From Patiria miniata (lineage: Eukaryota; Echinodermata; Asteroidea; Valvatida; Asterinidae): a DNA stretch of 64,000 nt. The first letter of the stretch is position 1. Each line of letters begins with the position of its first letter. Position numbers and translations under genes: made by a program. Shown in pieces: positions 25,901 through 36,800 of the stretch. A model generated the notes under the pieces. It saw only the letters and a program-made list of their open reading frames with translations, was not told the origin of the DNA and did no database searches. Location: NCBI RefSeq assembly GCF_015706575.1, contig NW_024037074.1, forward strand, positions 6,076,001-6,140,000, in the 5' to 3' direction.

Positions 25901-27453
25901 CCTGCGATTGAGGAGATGCTCATTGTCGGTTACATGAAAGGGCTTACAGACAAGTAAATATGAGACGGATATTTAGTACGATTGCGAAATTAAACTAAAA
26001 ATAAAACATGTCAGTCTTTTTGGCCAGCTGGACAATTTACCGTTATCTTGCTGCCACCATTTCAGTCATGTTCCCTGTATCCAGTAATAGTACTGAATGA
26101 TAATGTTTTTTGTGCCAACAAAAACCAGACTATTTTTCCTTCCAGCCTCGCTTGGGTTACGTTGATTTGAATGGGGGAAAATAGAGATGGCCGCAACATG
26201 ATAATGATCTATTTCGTTGAATTTCTTGTACTTTGAAAGTAGTATGGCGAGTTTGTACGGTCTCGATGTTTTCCTCTCATAAAGATTTTCTCTTCATTTC
26301 TTCGAAACAGGAGGATTACTCTGAAAGGAGACATGAAAGACCGACAGAGCCTATTCGATAAGATATGCCGGGAGTGCCAACAACTGGAAAAGTTCTTGGA
26401 AGAGTTCAGCGTAGTGAACGGACAGGTATAAACAGAAAAGATAAAATTGTGCCCGTAGATTATAAAGTCCTCAGTTTGTTGTGTTGTGTTTCCTTTTGAG
26501 TAGTTCCATGAACTTTGACCCTGATACTATGATGTCATCACTTGAACATTCTATTTTGGGATTTTGTTGCAGATTTCTCGCTGGGATGTGGTTCGAGAGC
26601 TGGCCAGTCTAGTCCAAGTTAGCGACCAGCAAACAGTCAACACTGAGTTAATTGTGAGTAACTGACCAGTTCCTTATAAAAACCGTGTAGAGTGTTCCCT
26701 GTACGAACACGCATTCGCAGCTAACTTGAAATTTGTCCATAAAACTGGTAAGACTCCTACATCTCCGGCATAAATATTGGGACTTTTGGCAGTTTTATGA
26801 TTTCATCGAAAGCCCGTGCCTTTTTGTAGTTCGTGGCAATGTATTTATGTGATACTGTCAGAGCATTCAGGTAATCCTATAATTTGATACGTCAACAATT
26901 TTCCTTTTTGGTCGACTCAGGTTCTTGCCAACAAGTACCCTGATATTACCGATAAACAAGCCAGGCATGTGCTGAAAGTGCGCGGAGACTTCACCAAGGC
27001 GCAAGTCAAAACGGTAAGTCTTGATTGGGGTACGACAGGAGCTCATGGTGGTGAGTGAAGTGATGGTGGGGATAGTGGTCAAGTTGGTGACTATTATGGC
27101 GATAATTGTGTTGAACAGTGTGGTGATAATGACGATGAGACGCAGAAGACAGTGGTTTAAATGACCTCGCAGTTATGAAAGTAATACCATTGACTACGCA
27201 AAGGACGATGATGCGACGGATGATGACATTGGTGACAATAACGGCGACGATGACGGTTCAAATCCACAATGACAACGAGAATAACGATTGTAGATATCAT
27301 GACATGTCATCGTCTTTGTGAATAACCTCAGTCTAAATGATATTGTCACTGTGTCACTTTTTCCAGATTGTCTCTACATCCTTGGGCAAGAAACGGAGAT
27401 CGGTCAAGGGACAGAAAAAAGTGACCATCTTTTCCAGACTGCCTTCAACTTAA
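4936..27453 (+). CDS. Sec6/EXOC3-TNFAIP2 family protein, 22 coding exons
   Basis: Predicted vesicle-tethering protein of the Sec6 superfamily: exocyst subunit 3 and its EXOC3-like/TNFAIP2 paralogues, which act at the plasma membrane. Exons: 4936-5034, 8517-8599, 8934-9024, 9951-9989, 13798-13907, 14850-14969, 19570-19687, 20012-20092, 20213-20286, 21096-21164, 21938-22004, 22514-22606, 22954-23047, 23502-23644, 24209-24262, 24733-24854, 25626-25697, 25804-25953, 26311-26425, 26573-26653, 26921-27013, 27367-27453. Every junction keeps phase and the product is about 684 residues, close to TNFAIP2 length. The start was chosen because the first ATG after the TATA/initiator gives a 33-residue, strongly basic first exon, reminiscent of the polybasic N terminus of TNFAIP2. 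The helical C-terminal half includes ARHVLKVRGDF, a Sec6-like C-terminal segment. Whether it is true EXOC3 or a TNFAIP2-like paralogue is undecided. Exons 2, 4 and 6 are the least certain. Confidence 0.82.
5146..5296 (+). repeat. Dispersed repeat (inverted copy at 63.20-63.36 kb)
   Basis: The block from CCTTCCTCACTCTTGCAAA through CCCCATGTAAAGCA to AGTTTACTAGTGCAGT and CACTCCAACAGA recurs on the minus strand at about 63200-63355. A shorter relative occurs near 3250-3300. It lies in intron 1 of the Sec6-family gene. No terminal inverted repeats were recognised, so the class is open. Confidence 0.6.
5648..5998 (+). mobile_element. Truncated copy of the 9.2 kb CAGGGTGAGT element
   Basis: It starts with a variant end (CAGGATGAGT) and carries the same landmarks as 9202-9697: AGCACTTTCAAAATCTAGGA, CCGTTTTAAAGTTCTGTCCA, and a hairpin around GTGTTCTTTCAGC and its complement. 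The right half is missing after about 5998. It lies in intron 1 of the Sec6-family gene. Confidence 0.65.
9202..9697. mobile_element. Mariner-like palindromic MITE with TA target site
   Basis: The ends CAGGGTGAGT and ACTCGCCCTG are each flanked by TA, as for Tc1/mariner insertions. The interior is a near-palindrome about 500 bp long, in which GTTTTAAAGTTCTGTCC and its complement face each other about 130 bp apart. There is no transposase frame. It lies in intron 3 of the Sec6-family gene. Confidence 0.75.
10728..11193. repeat. Degenerate inverted-repeat element
   Basis: CCCGGCTATTT near 10728 and AAATAGCCGGG near 11183 form the outer ends, with decaying inverted similarity inward (for example CATTCGAATTCAC against GTGAACTTGAATG). 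The interior is rich in ATTCGTC-like words. It is an old MITE-like copy in intron 4 of the Sec6-family gene. Confidence 0.45.
11537..11712. mobile_element. Pogo/Tigger-like MITE
   Basis: Ends CAGTCGAACTC and GTTCGACTG are flanked by TA on both sides. This terminal motif and target site are typical of pogo/Tigger elements. The 176 bp body contains an imperfect inner repeat (TGTTAATACGAG / CGTTAATACAAGG) and no frame. It lies in intron 4 of the Sec6-family gene. Confidence 0.7.
14031..14235. mobile_element. Short TIR element
   Basis: ATGGACCGATCCAGTAAGC near the left end is matched by GCTTACTGGATCGGTCCAT at the right end, with CCGCCC/GGGGCGG following inward. The interior is rich in TGCACGCAC-like words. 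No clear target-site duplication was found. It sits beside a dispersed repeat in intron 5 of the Sec6-family gene. Confidence 0.65.
14255..14505 (+). repeat. Dispersed repeat (inverted copy at 23.77-24.00 kb)
   Basis: It shares GCCATTTTCGATCGTGTTCC, AACTGTTGAATGGG, TTCATCAGAGCAGACTGG and CATTTCTACTCGCAA with the minus strand at 23765-24000. Both copies lie in introns of the same gene, about 9 kb apart and in opposite orientation. Confidence 0.7.
17576..17855. mobile_element. Fold-back-like element with an internal 21 bp palindromic array
   Basis: Terminal inverted repeats of about 46 bp start ATGAAGCCCGGGAAGGGACA and end with the complement. Between them are about nine tandem units of about 21 bp, each itself a near-palindrome (AATTCGTGCGAACGAATT). 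Flanks ATTGGGTT and ATTGGGTC suggest an 8 bp target duplication with one mismatch. The arrangement resembles fold-back transposons. It lies in intron 6 of the Sec6-family gene, and long open frames across it are by-products of the repeat. Confidence 0.75.
18829..19132. mobile_element. hAT-like MITE (GGATCCGCCCTT family)
   Basis: The right end CTGGATCCGCCCTTC and the degenerate left end CGAGGGCG are flanked by CTGGCTGG and CTGGCAGG, an 8 bp duplication with one change. The interior matches the copy at 43098-43422, including CAGATCGCACCACAGAGCAT. It contains a long G run at one side and a C run at the other. It lies in intron 6 of the Sec6-family gene. Confidence 0.75.
20562..21086 (+). mobile_element. 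TTAA-flanked MITE, copy A
   Basis: The element is bounded by TTAA. Its 24 bp terminal repeats begin TTAAAGGGAAAATACAACAT on the left and, read inward, TTAAAGGGAATATACATCAT on the right. A perfect 34 bp palindrome sits at 20724-20757. Near-identical copy B is at 58511-59008 in opposite orientation, and diverged copy C is at about 45480-46380. TTAA targets fit piggyBac- or Kolobok-type transposons. The right end lies 9 bp before exon 10 of the Sec6-family gene. Confidence 0.8.
21446..21768. mobile_element. Inverted-repeat element in intron 10
   Basis: Arms of about 130 bp share GAAATTTGGCACACAGTCAG, GGAAAGATAT and CAGATTTGTCCTTTGAAAA in inverse orientation around a short centre near 21610. The outer arms differ by a few substitutions and small indels. 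No frame and no certain target duplication. Confidence 0.65.
23765..24000 (-). repeat. Dispersed repeat, inverted copy of 14.26-14.51 kb
   Basis: The minus strand carries the same ordered landmarks as the 14.26 kb copy, including AACTGTTGAATGGG and TTCATCAGAGCAGACTGG. It lies in intron 14 of the Sec6-family gene. Class unknown. Confidence 0.65.
25085..25384 (+). repeat. tRNA-derived SINE, second family, with ATA tail
   Basis: The head has a B-box-like GACCCGGGTTTTAATCCC. The body includes CCAATATGTGGATTGGGTTT and CTTGCGAGCTACAGTGCATA, and the 3' end is an (ATA)n tail. The same body occurs on the minus strand at 59455-59715 in an EXOSC10 intron. The head, body and simple tail are diagnostic of a SINE. 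It lies in intron 16 of the Sec6-family gene. Confidence 0.75.
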
Positions 27454-29314
27454 GGAGAAACGCCACACCAAACCGGTGGAGATTCGACTGCCTGACCGGA
27501 CTGCCTGACGCACTGTGCCCAATGGATTCTCGTCACTACCACACTGCACCATTCGCGAATGGTGCAGTCACACATAATGAACTTCCCCATATTTATAAGG
27601 GGACTGTAAAGTGTACATGTGTTGCACATAATTTATATGACACGTAAAATATACGAGTACGCTACACCATTTTTTGAAATTGTGGATGCAAACCAAAATA
27701 CATCTGCTTCGGAACCTTCTGTTTGGACAAGTTTAAATTGACAAACGCATTGCGGTTAGAGAAAATAATTATTAATTACAGGTGTTTTGTACCATCTTTA
27801 CATTTTGCAAACTTGATAACCGTCAAATCGATGCTTTATATTTAGCTATTGTTGCAATATCGCTTTGTAATAGACCTGAGACGTGATGACGTAATGGCTG
27901 TGTTTACATATGCGCTTTCCTATGGGAGCGAAGTCGGGACACCAGCTTTAGTGGGGACCGTCTACTTCATAGGAAAGCGCACATGTAAACAAAGCGTGAC
28001 GTCATTACGTCTCAGGCTTATTGGCCAAGCTTGTGTTGATTTTGCTTAGGCTCTCGGCTTACATGGGCATTGTTACATACCTTAACTGCCAGTAAGGGGT
28101 ATGGAACGTTTCTCGAGAAAATATTGACTATGCAAGGTTCGTTACGCAATTTTGTTCTTCATCGCAATTATTTGCTGTGTGATACTTATTTATGCAACTG
28201 TACACATTCAAAATGAGGCTTGTTGGTTATTAATTCAATTTTGTGGTGCAAACTGTATTTTTTTAAATATATTTAAATATTTATATTTGTTTTACATCGT
28301 GTAAATATTAATGTTAAGTTTCTTCGGAGTCATTGTCCTCCTGACACTGTGCCATACTGTTCTGCTTTGTTTCTCGAACGTAATTAATGCATAGTTTGAA
28401 GAATACCATTACGTTCAAAAGCAGCTGATTGGTGGCAGATAAAAAAAACCTCCCCTTGCATTGCTGTGAAGTAGCTTTGACCCATATGAAGCAATTTCGT
28501 CTCCGATCCTCACTTCGTGCGAACAAAGCATATTTTCTGTCTTGTCAATCGTCTTGAAGACTTATGAGCTAATTATAAAAAGGTACACTTTGTTCGTGAA
28601 GTGGTGGAGAGGTTTTGCTTTCCACGAGACTATGAAGTATAGGTCTACGTTTATCACGTGTGTTTGATAAAAAAAAAAGCATTAGAAATAGGTTTACTTA
28701 TTATAAATTATGCATTCTTTCGCTCCAGCAGAGTGAAGTTGTGCTTAGAAAAGATTTAGTGATAATCAATTGAACAGGACTTTGATGCTTATGAACTAAA
28801 ACAGTATTTATTATGTTCTCTTACGGTACTTAAATCGTGTCTGCTGCCTGTATTATAGTATAGAATTAAACTGAGTGTGCCTACATGACTTTCAAGTGTC
28901 TGTAAACATCAAATAACACCTTCATTTCAATCGCGCTAATTTAATGACCCCTCAGCTCTGCAGTTGGGCAGATGAAAGCGTAAAAATGTTGCAAACAGTG
29001 AAATCGTAATTCAAATTGGACTTCAGATAATGTTGTTATACATGACCCAGAAGCTGGACGGGGATTCTTTCTCGAACACGTTGTTCGTAAAAATTGCGAA
29101 TTTACTCCGTCCCGACACACCTGTAGCGCACCTGTATCGCTTTGTAAAAATATTGCCCGCGTTTGTACAAAAAATAGTGTAATACGACTGTCTTTGGAAC
29201 TGTTGCTATAATGGCCGACTGTGGTTTCATTTTATTACAAATTTGAGTGTAAATTATCAACATGTTTGTTAAGCCAACATGTGTAAACAATGTGATTAAA
29301 AACATTGAAATAAA
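27454..29314 (+). other. Putative 3' UTR and poly(A) region of the Sec6-family gene
   Basis: After the TAA at 27451-27453, no splice-supported frame is seen. A perfect 26 bp palindrome lies at 27543-27568. A palindromic MITE lies at about 27868-28026. The best AATAAA on this strand is at 29309-29314, with an ATTAAA just before it. Whether transcripts extend that far is not shown by sequence. Confidence 0.35.
27868..28026. mobile_element. Small palindromic MITE
   Basis: CCTGAGACGTGATGACGTAA and the complementary right end, then GTTTACATATGCGCTTTCC and its complement, form arms of about 55 bp around a short unpaired centre. It probably lies within the 3' UTR of the Sec6-family gene, where it could fold into a stable RNA hairpin. 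Confidence 0.7.
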
Positions 29315-30887
29315 TCGAAGTCAAAATGCTGTTTCTATATTGTGTGTATGTATTTTTTTTCTTGGTTTTTGCTAGGCCTACATAATCTATTAATGAAAAA
29401 AGTAATGATAATACACGCATTGTCAACCAGGTTTATTTGGCATTTAATATCAGTTCTTTGTCGTGTTTCTCTTCTCGAAACAATACATTAAACAACTGTG
29501 CGCAGTTACAAATCGAGGTAACACACTGAGTAGACCGTGTTTATACGTCGGTGAAGGGCAAAACCTACAATTGATTTATACCACCCGGACGCAAATTCAA
29601 TCTTGAGTATAATTACAAACCAGTTCTTCATTTTCAGACTGAAGCCATTTAGGCCCCCATCCGCTCCGTTCACAAGCACCCCCTCACCGGCAAAGGAAGT
29701 ACAGTAGGGGGTGACCGACTGTACGCCATCTTGCCTGACTGCAATTCATTTGCCGCGAAGCGCGGCCACTGCGTGTAAATAGAACAAATCCCCTGGTGTA
29801 CGTGCGTCACACACAAGGAACGGTGCGCGTCAACCAGTGAAATGTCCCGCCCATGGGGCGTCGTTGTTAGGTAAAAGGGCGCCCTCTTTTGGTAGCGCAC
29901 GGAGCTCATACGGCACTTTTGGTCACGTGTATCGACCTTTCTTCAAAATTTTGATCCGTCGGCCCGACTGTCCAATCTATTTTTAAAAAGTCCAAAGTTT
30001 ACCAACAAGAAAATCTAACGCAAACGTCAAGCAAAATACGGTCAAATTACTTAAGTACAATACTAAGTTACTACCGGTATTCAGTGGCGTAGCCAGGAAT
30101 TTTTCAGGGGGGGGGGGGGGGGGGCCGCTGGGGGGGGGGGGGGCTGGAACATTTCATGGGGGGGGGGCGTCATGTAGATCAATGATAATTTTTTAGAAAC
30201 TCAAAATCTCAGTGGGGGGGGGGGGGGCGACAAGGTTTCTTGAAGGCTGTCGCCCCCCCCCCCCCCCACGCCCCCCGTGGCTACGCCACTGCCGGTATAA
30301 TTGGAATGACCACAAACACATCAACTAAATCAATCACGTATATCGCAGAAACGAACTACCAACAACCATCGGTGTCCAAAATCATCAACAAGAAACCGTT
30401 ATCCGTTATCACAATCATCAACAAGAAACCGTTATCCGTTATCACTCCTTTAAGGCCGTGTTTATGCCTTATTTTTTTCATAATTATCAAGTCATCTTGT
30501 GTCATAAAATATTTAATTTTTTTCTCATCGAAATCATCGTTGTCGTTCCGAAATGTCAAATATATACAGCCAACTAATACATGTAACGTGAGTGTTATAT
30601 AGCCGCCTTATTTTGAGATAATTTTAACCAACAGCGCACTTGGCGAGGGCTACATAGGTAAATAATCGAGCATACAGCCAGTACAATAAATAATGTATAG
30701 GCCTATAACTCCTGTTTCATAACCCAATGTTGAATTGTGCATGTCATATCTTTTGTTCATCCTACAGGCCAGACTATAAATGACCTGAATAACACAATTA
30801 TTGTAAATTACCAGGATGTACTCTATGAAGATAAAATGTCCAACAAAGCGTTAGTTAATTTTGTCGATGATTTATCTTGAGGAAATC
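29315..30887. other. Intergenic interval between converging genes
   Basis: The Sec6-family gene (+) and the secreted-protein gene (-) converge here. No exon is seen. It holds a dispersed repeat at about 29516-29625 that is related to 60745-60848 (shared GTAACACACTGAGT and GTGTTTATACGTC), plus the hAT-like MITE at 30082-30291. Confidence 0.5.
30082..30291. mobile_element. hAT-like MITE (CAGTGGCGTAGCCA ends)
   Basis: Terminal repeats CAGTGGCGTAGCCA and TGGCTACGCCACTG are flanked by CCGGTATT and CCGGTATA, an 8 bp duplication with one mismatch. The interior is mostly G runs on one side and C runs on the other, with ATGTAGATCAATGATAATTT between them. The same family is at 47058-47261. Confidence 0.85.
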
Positions 30888-33800
30888 TCAGGAGTTTTCC
30901 GATGTCCGTCTCTGTGGCGCTAGCGGCGACCCGTGCGGCACCCAGCCGCTGTCCGAGGCGGGTAGGCCTGTCTGGACGCTCTCCTGCGTGCCTACCGGGG
31001 TCGCACCTGGGGTCGAGACCGCAAAGGCTGACCCGGGGAAGAGGCTGTGGGTACCGAACTTGAAGTAGATCCTCAAGCCCGGCACTATGAAGAGCCTGGC
31101 GTCGGGCATGCACTGGTTCATCCAGATTATCTGAAAATGAAAACGAGGTCGTAAGATAAAACAAAACCAAACGTTTAAAAATGGTTAAAGAGGGTAATGT
31201 GAAATGAACTTGACGTATTGTTTTCGTACCGTTTTCTATTATTCACAAAACGATTTTTATGACATCACAAAAAAAATTACGTTGAAGACTTAGAGACATG
31301 AAAACCATCACTGCCCTTTGAAGAAAAGAAAACATGACCTTTTGACCTCTTGGGGGCAGCAGACATTTCTGACCTTAAGACTAGTATGTGCCTAGCACGG
31401 TGGGAAAACCTATCTGATATGATCGACGGCGTCTTTCAAAAACGGCGTCAGGATACCGCACATAATTTGAACAGTGAATACAGTAACGTTCTCATATACG
31501 CATCTCGGTATATCTTCAAGTTCAAAACAGAGTAAAAAACAACCAAAAAAAAGCATGGCAGCCAACGCAAGGATTTCAGAAAACATTCTCATCAATAGTG
31601 TATATACCTTGCCACCAGTATCCACGATCTCGATCAGCCAGGTTTGTTGACGGTCCGTTTGGAGCGCCGCCATGTGACTGATAATGTCGCAGTGCTCATC
31701 CCGCTGCGTCACCGCCAAATCCACGCAGAACCCCGGTGTAAGGTAAGTGGCCATCTGAGAGAGTAGACCTTCGAAGGTGAAGTAGGGTGGGGCGATAGCT
31801 CGGTAGGTCAGCTGCAAGCGAGGGGTGTCAATCTTGACCACTACGTCCCGCTGCATTGTTGGGGGGGGGGGTGAGGGGAGGGGTACATGGAGAGATTAGA
31901 TATGAAATCCGACATTGGAAAGTAGCCGTTTTCGAACTGGTGAGAAATGTGTTGGAATCATTGTGACGCACAACTAGCTGAAAACTTGCTGAGGTACGAT
32001 ATATGATTGCTGCAACAAATTAAAGGTTAGAATACCTTAGAAATTGTAATCAAGAAACTGAGAAGGGTGCTACTGCAGCGTGTCTCAAACAAAACTGTAG
32101 CAGTCAAACAACCAGTATATTGGTTAATTTGGGGTTTTTTTTTGGTATAGTAAAAGAATTCACCAGAGAACATACAGTGTTTCTTTACCCTTGACAGGAT
32201 TTTAGTTCTGTGTGACTTGGACCTTTTGTTTAAAAGTTACGGCACAACTTTTACTGTCAAAATTTGTTTGTGCCACTTTTCAGATTATATGGTATCTAAT
32301 GAAAGGCATTCACATACCAAGGTGTGTGAATTAGATACCAGATAATCTGAAAAGTGTCCCAACTTGGAATTCAAGTCCTTTCATTTTAATTAGCCTTTTT
32401 TCTGGACTGGGGTGTCCAAATGAGATGGGATAAAGACCATTGTGTAGAGTACTTACTATACCTTTAGACTCTATAGATAGGCTACGTTTTGCAAAAAGAG
32501 AGTGCTAGTATTTTTGTGTAATATTTATGGATTGACTGCTAATTTTTTTGTTTGACACACGCTGTACTATAGTATAGCAGTTGTTTTGTACTGGCGCTTT
32601 GATTACTATAATAAACGGCAAAATGTTGCCAGGCCACTTTGGCCACCATCAGAAAATCAGGACAAAATGTTGTTGGGTCTTCGATGATAACATTTTATTT
32701 TCCGCAGCATATCTATTTCTTGAGCCCCAAACGTCATGGATACAAAGCATTAAATCCGTTATCCAAAGGGCCTGGCACTATTGTGTTGATGAAACACCAC
32801 AGGAAGATTACAACAAACGACTACACGAAATCGCTTCCGGGCTCGATATTAACAAAAATAAAATTGTTCAATCCCACGCAAAGATAACTAGCCCTCGGTG
32901 TTATTAGGTATATATACGATTTACCTTTACGGCCCAAGTTGGATTACTCTCTAGCGACAATAAGCTGACGTCTCTTTGGCATCAATCAAGTCTCTTTTCT
33001 TTGATTTCGCCGATTAACAAGTTTGAAGATTATTTTCCCTCGCAGTAGATCAACAAAAACTGACTGACATGACAAAGGTATTCTACCCCCACACCGGTTG
33101 CGTGTTTTCTAAGAGCGCCTCTGGCCGTTGTGTCTTAATGCTCGCGTGACGTTCAAAACATGCGGAGTTACTTCGACCGAAAGGTTAAGAAGCCGTACCG
33201 CAATAGAATTACCTAAAACGCGTGGGATTGATTATACACTTTGCAAGCAACTCCCGGTTTACATCAAAGTTTTTTTTCATCGAATCCTCCTGGATGAACA
33301 ACTTTGCAAAGGAATAATGTCGCCAGTTAGGGACACCGGACATTGCCCTGAAACTGTTCATAATACTAAGTGTGCAAAAAAGTGCAACATTCAGAAAACA
33401 AATAAATAGTTTAATAATTTTGTCTCCAATGAGATTATATATTACATTAAAGCCTTATTTCTCAATCCACTTCTTTTTACCCCATTCCATTCGGGTTCCT
33501 AGATCCAAAAATGTAATCAAGTAAGTGAAAGGGTGTACAGTTTACTTGGGCCACTCTCACCTGGACATGCTGAATCTGGGTTAAGCATTGAATAGGCATT
33601 GAATAGGCATTGAAGTTGGTGATATCTGTACTTTGTGTTGAAGAATGCTCAATGAAATAAATGAGACAGATGAATCTCATTGTTACAGGGTGAGTCAAAA
33701 AAAGCGGAACCCAAACCCCAAAAATTATATTTCATATTTAAAAAATATGCAGCACCCAAAAAATTATGACTGGAAAGCCAATTTCATAAGCTACTTTTGG

Positions 33801-36800
33801 ATGAAAAAAATCCTGAAATTGGTCAATGCGTTCAAAAAATATCGCCATTTAAACACAATGACACTAAAACCTGTCTCGTCCAAAAAATGCGATTTCAAGA
33901 TAGAATCGTCGTCACTATTGTCTTCAAACATCACCAGCGATGAAATCTTAGTTTAAACGTTAACAATATGCAACAACGTCCTTTTGAAGGCCCGTCTTTT
34001 AAAAAAGTAGATTTTGTAAATCATATTGTTTGCCTAACCAGGGTTGTTAATCAAAATATTGTGTGCTACAGTTGGGGACAGTTGTTGAAACAAGTATTCT
34101 GTGTCATTTTCTTTGTTGTTCCAAACAGTCAAAACACACAATAAATTGATTTTTGGACGAGACAGGTTTTATGGTCATTGCGTTTAAATGGTGATATTCT
34201 TTGAACAGATTGAGCAATTTCAGTTATTTTTTTTTTTATCTAAAAGTAGCTTTTGAAATTGGCTTTCCAGTCATTATTATTTTTGGTGCTACATATTTTA
34301 TTAAATATGAAATACATTTTTGGGGGTTTGGGTTCCGCTTTTTTTTACTCACCCTGTATATGCGATGTAACTTATGTCGGGAGATGTCAATATTACCATT
34401 TTAGGTTTTGCCCTTCATCGACGTAGTAAGTACTGTCAACTCAAAACTGTCAGCGAGCTTGCGCCGATCAAATCACAATTTTTTTCATCTTTCAATGACT
34501 GCGTATAGATAGAGTGTTAATTTGATCGTTTGTTTGATGGTCGGTTGTCACTGGTGCAGGGTGGGTGACTGGGCGGGTGGGGAGGGATGATAGTTTGGTC
34601 GGTCGGTAATTTTCTCGTCGGTCAGTCAGACTGTTCATATAACTTTCACTGGTTAATTAAAGGACTTGCGTTTGTGATACTAAAAACTCACGCGTAACCA
34701 TGAACATCCGTATAGCTTGGTGTCGGGTAGAACAATGCACGACCCATAGTTCTTTCGTGTGAGTGTACAGCTTATATAGTCACCCCTCGTTATTTTTATT
34801 CAACAATTTTTTTTTATTCGTTAATGCTGTCAAGAATGAATCTATGCTTTATGTCCCGTTCCAAACTGATTATAATGCCATAAGAACAAAACTAGATGGA
34901 GTACTAAGACAAGATGAGATTTGAAGGTTTGCATGGAGTACGGGAAATATGTTGCGCTTGACGGTACGCGGTCCGCAGTGTGGAGTATCAACCACAAAGA
35001 CAACTTATCGTCATTTTCGTGAGTTACGGTACATGTACCTTAAAAAGATACTGAAAAGTTGTCAGACAAATATCATATAACATTACGATGCAGCCTATGC
35101 AGAATAAAATGCTAAAGGAAAGACCGTTGTCTCGAATAGTCATGCATATACATGTCGTCGGATATCATTATCTTGTCCTCGGTCGCATCTTGCTGACCGT
35201 CAGTGGCGAACGACAGCAGCAATAGGATAATCATGCAAAAAGACACAACAAATGCAAGCTAACACCCCCCCACCCCCCGCAGCTAGATCCACCCTCGACC
35301 GTACGTGTATCTGGTACTTACCGGATGGATCTGTTCTTGTTGAGCGTTGGGGTCTTCGGAGCCTTGCGTAGGGAGGTCGCGGGGAGTATCTGAAGTTTGA
35401 CCAGTCTGTTGGCCGTAGGGGTCTTGACCGAAGGGTCCCTGGCTGTCTCGGTGCGGTTCTTGTTGGCCTTCTCGGCCCGGACCCTGGGGTCCTCGGTTGT
35501 CCGAGTGGAGTCCGCGATCGCCGGGCAAGCGGGGACGGGTGGCCGAGGGCCGCGTGGGTCGCTGTCCGATAATGCTAAACGAGTCGTTGAAAACCTGCGG
35601 GGTGAACAGGTCCGGTAGGAGTGAGCTTGAGGGTGGGGGCTGGAAGGGGGGCATCGCGTTGAATACCTGGCCCTGGCTGTGGTATCTCTTACCGCGTCCA
35701 CCCCTCTGGCGTCCCCGGTTGTAGCCTCCCAGAGACAAGTCAGCAGTTTCTGCGACTCGCTTCACGTGGTTCTGCTTGGCGGCACCGTAGGCGGAAGCGG
35801 CGTATGCCTGGTCACCAGTTCGGCTGACTGAATTGCGACCAGCCTGAGGGAGCAAAACGAATCACTGCAATATCTTGGAAGCTGGAATCCTAATTCTAGA
35901 CCGATTTGTTTTCGTTGTTTCATTAAATTCTCATAAAGTAGGACGATATAATTCTTTTTCAATCTATATCAATGTAATAAAACTTCCAACGAAGTACATT
36001 CACTTTTATCTGGGATAATGTGAGTTCTTTGAAGTCATTTTATTCTTCTGCAAATAATTCTTGGGTCCCCGAAGAGAGATTTTAACAGCTCACTCACCTG
36101 TTTCTCAGCAGGGTCTGCTAGGAGTTCCTCAAAGGGAAATCCTTGGGTCCTCGCTAGGCGCTTGCCGATGTTGCTAAAGTTAAAGTTGTACGGGTGGGAA
36201 AGATCTGGCAAATCAGAGCCAGAGGGCGGTGGTTGGAAGGGGGGCATTACCCATGCCCCCGCCCACCTATCAGGGCGTGGTTGCATGGCCTTCCCACCTT
36301 CCCTGTCGTAGCCTCCGAGAGATGTGTCAGCCGAGTCTGAGTCTCGCTTCATCTTCTTGTTCTAGAATTTCAATGTCAATTTTGGTTATGCCTAAATATT
36401 GATTTAATTGTCATTTATTAACTCCTTCTTCGTGCTAATCTTATTTTTCTGTAGGCCAAGTTACAGTTTGTTTACAAATTGGAAGTTGTGGTCACGTGAT
36501 ACCATCTTTCAGCTAACCGTTCTCTTATGCACTGCATGTATATCTCTTGAAATGTGATCGGTGTAAAAGTGGTGACATGAACTTTTTAAATGATTAATTG
36601 TTCGGGTTGCCCGTCGGTTGCCCGTTGGTATGACGTCACAGGTAACATGGTCTATACCAGCCTATAGCTAAACACCGCATGTATGAATTTGCAACTTAAT
36701 GTTTAGACAGGGTACCATGATAGGCTGTGGTACATCACGCTTGAAAAGCATTGAGAAAAATCGAAGAAGAATGCTGAAAGAATATTCGAAGTTTTGATAA

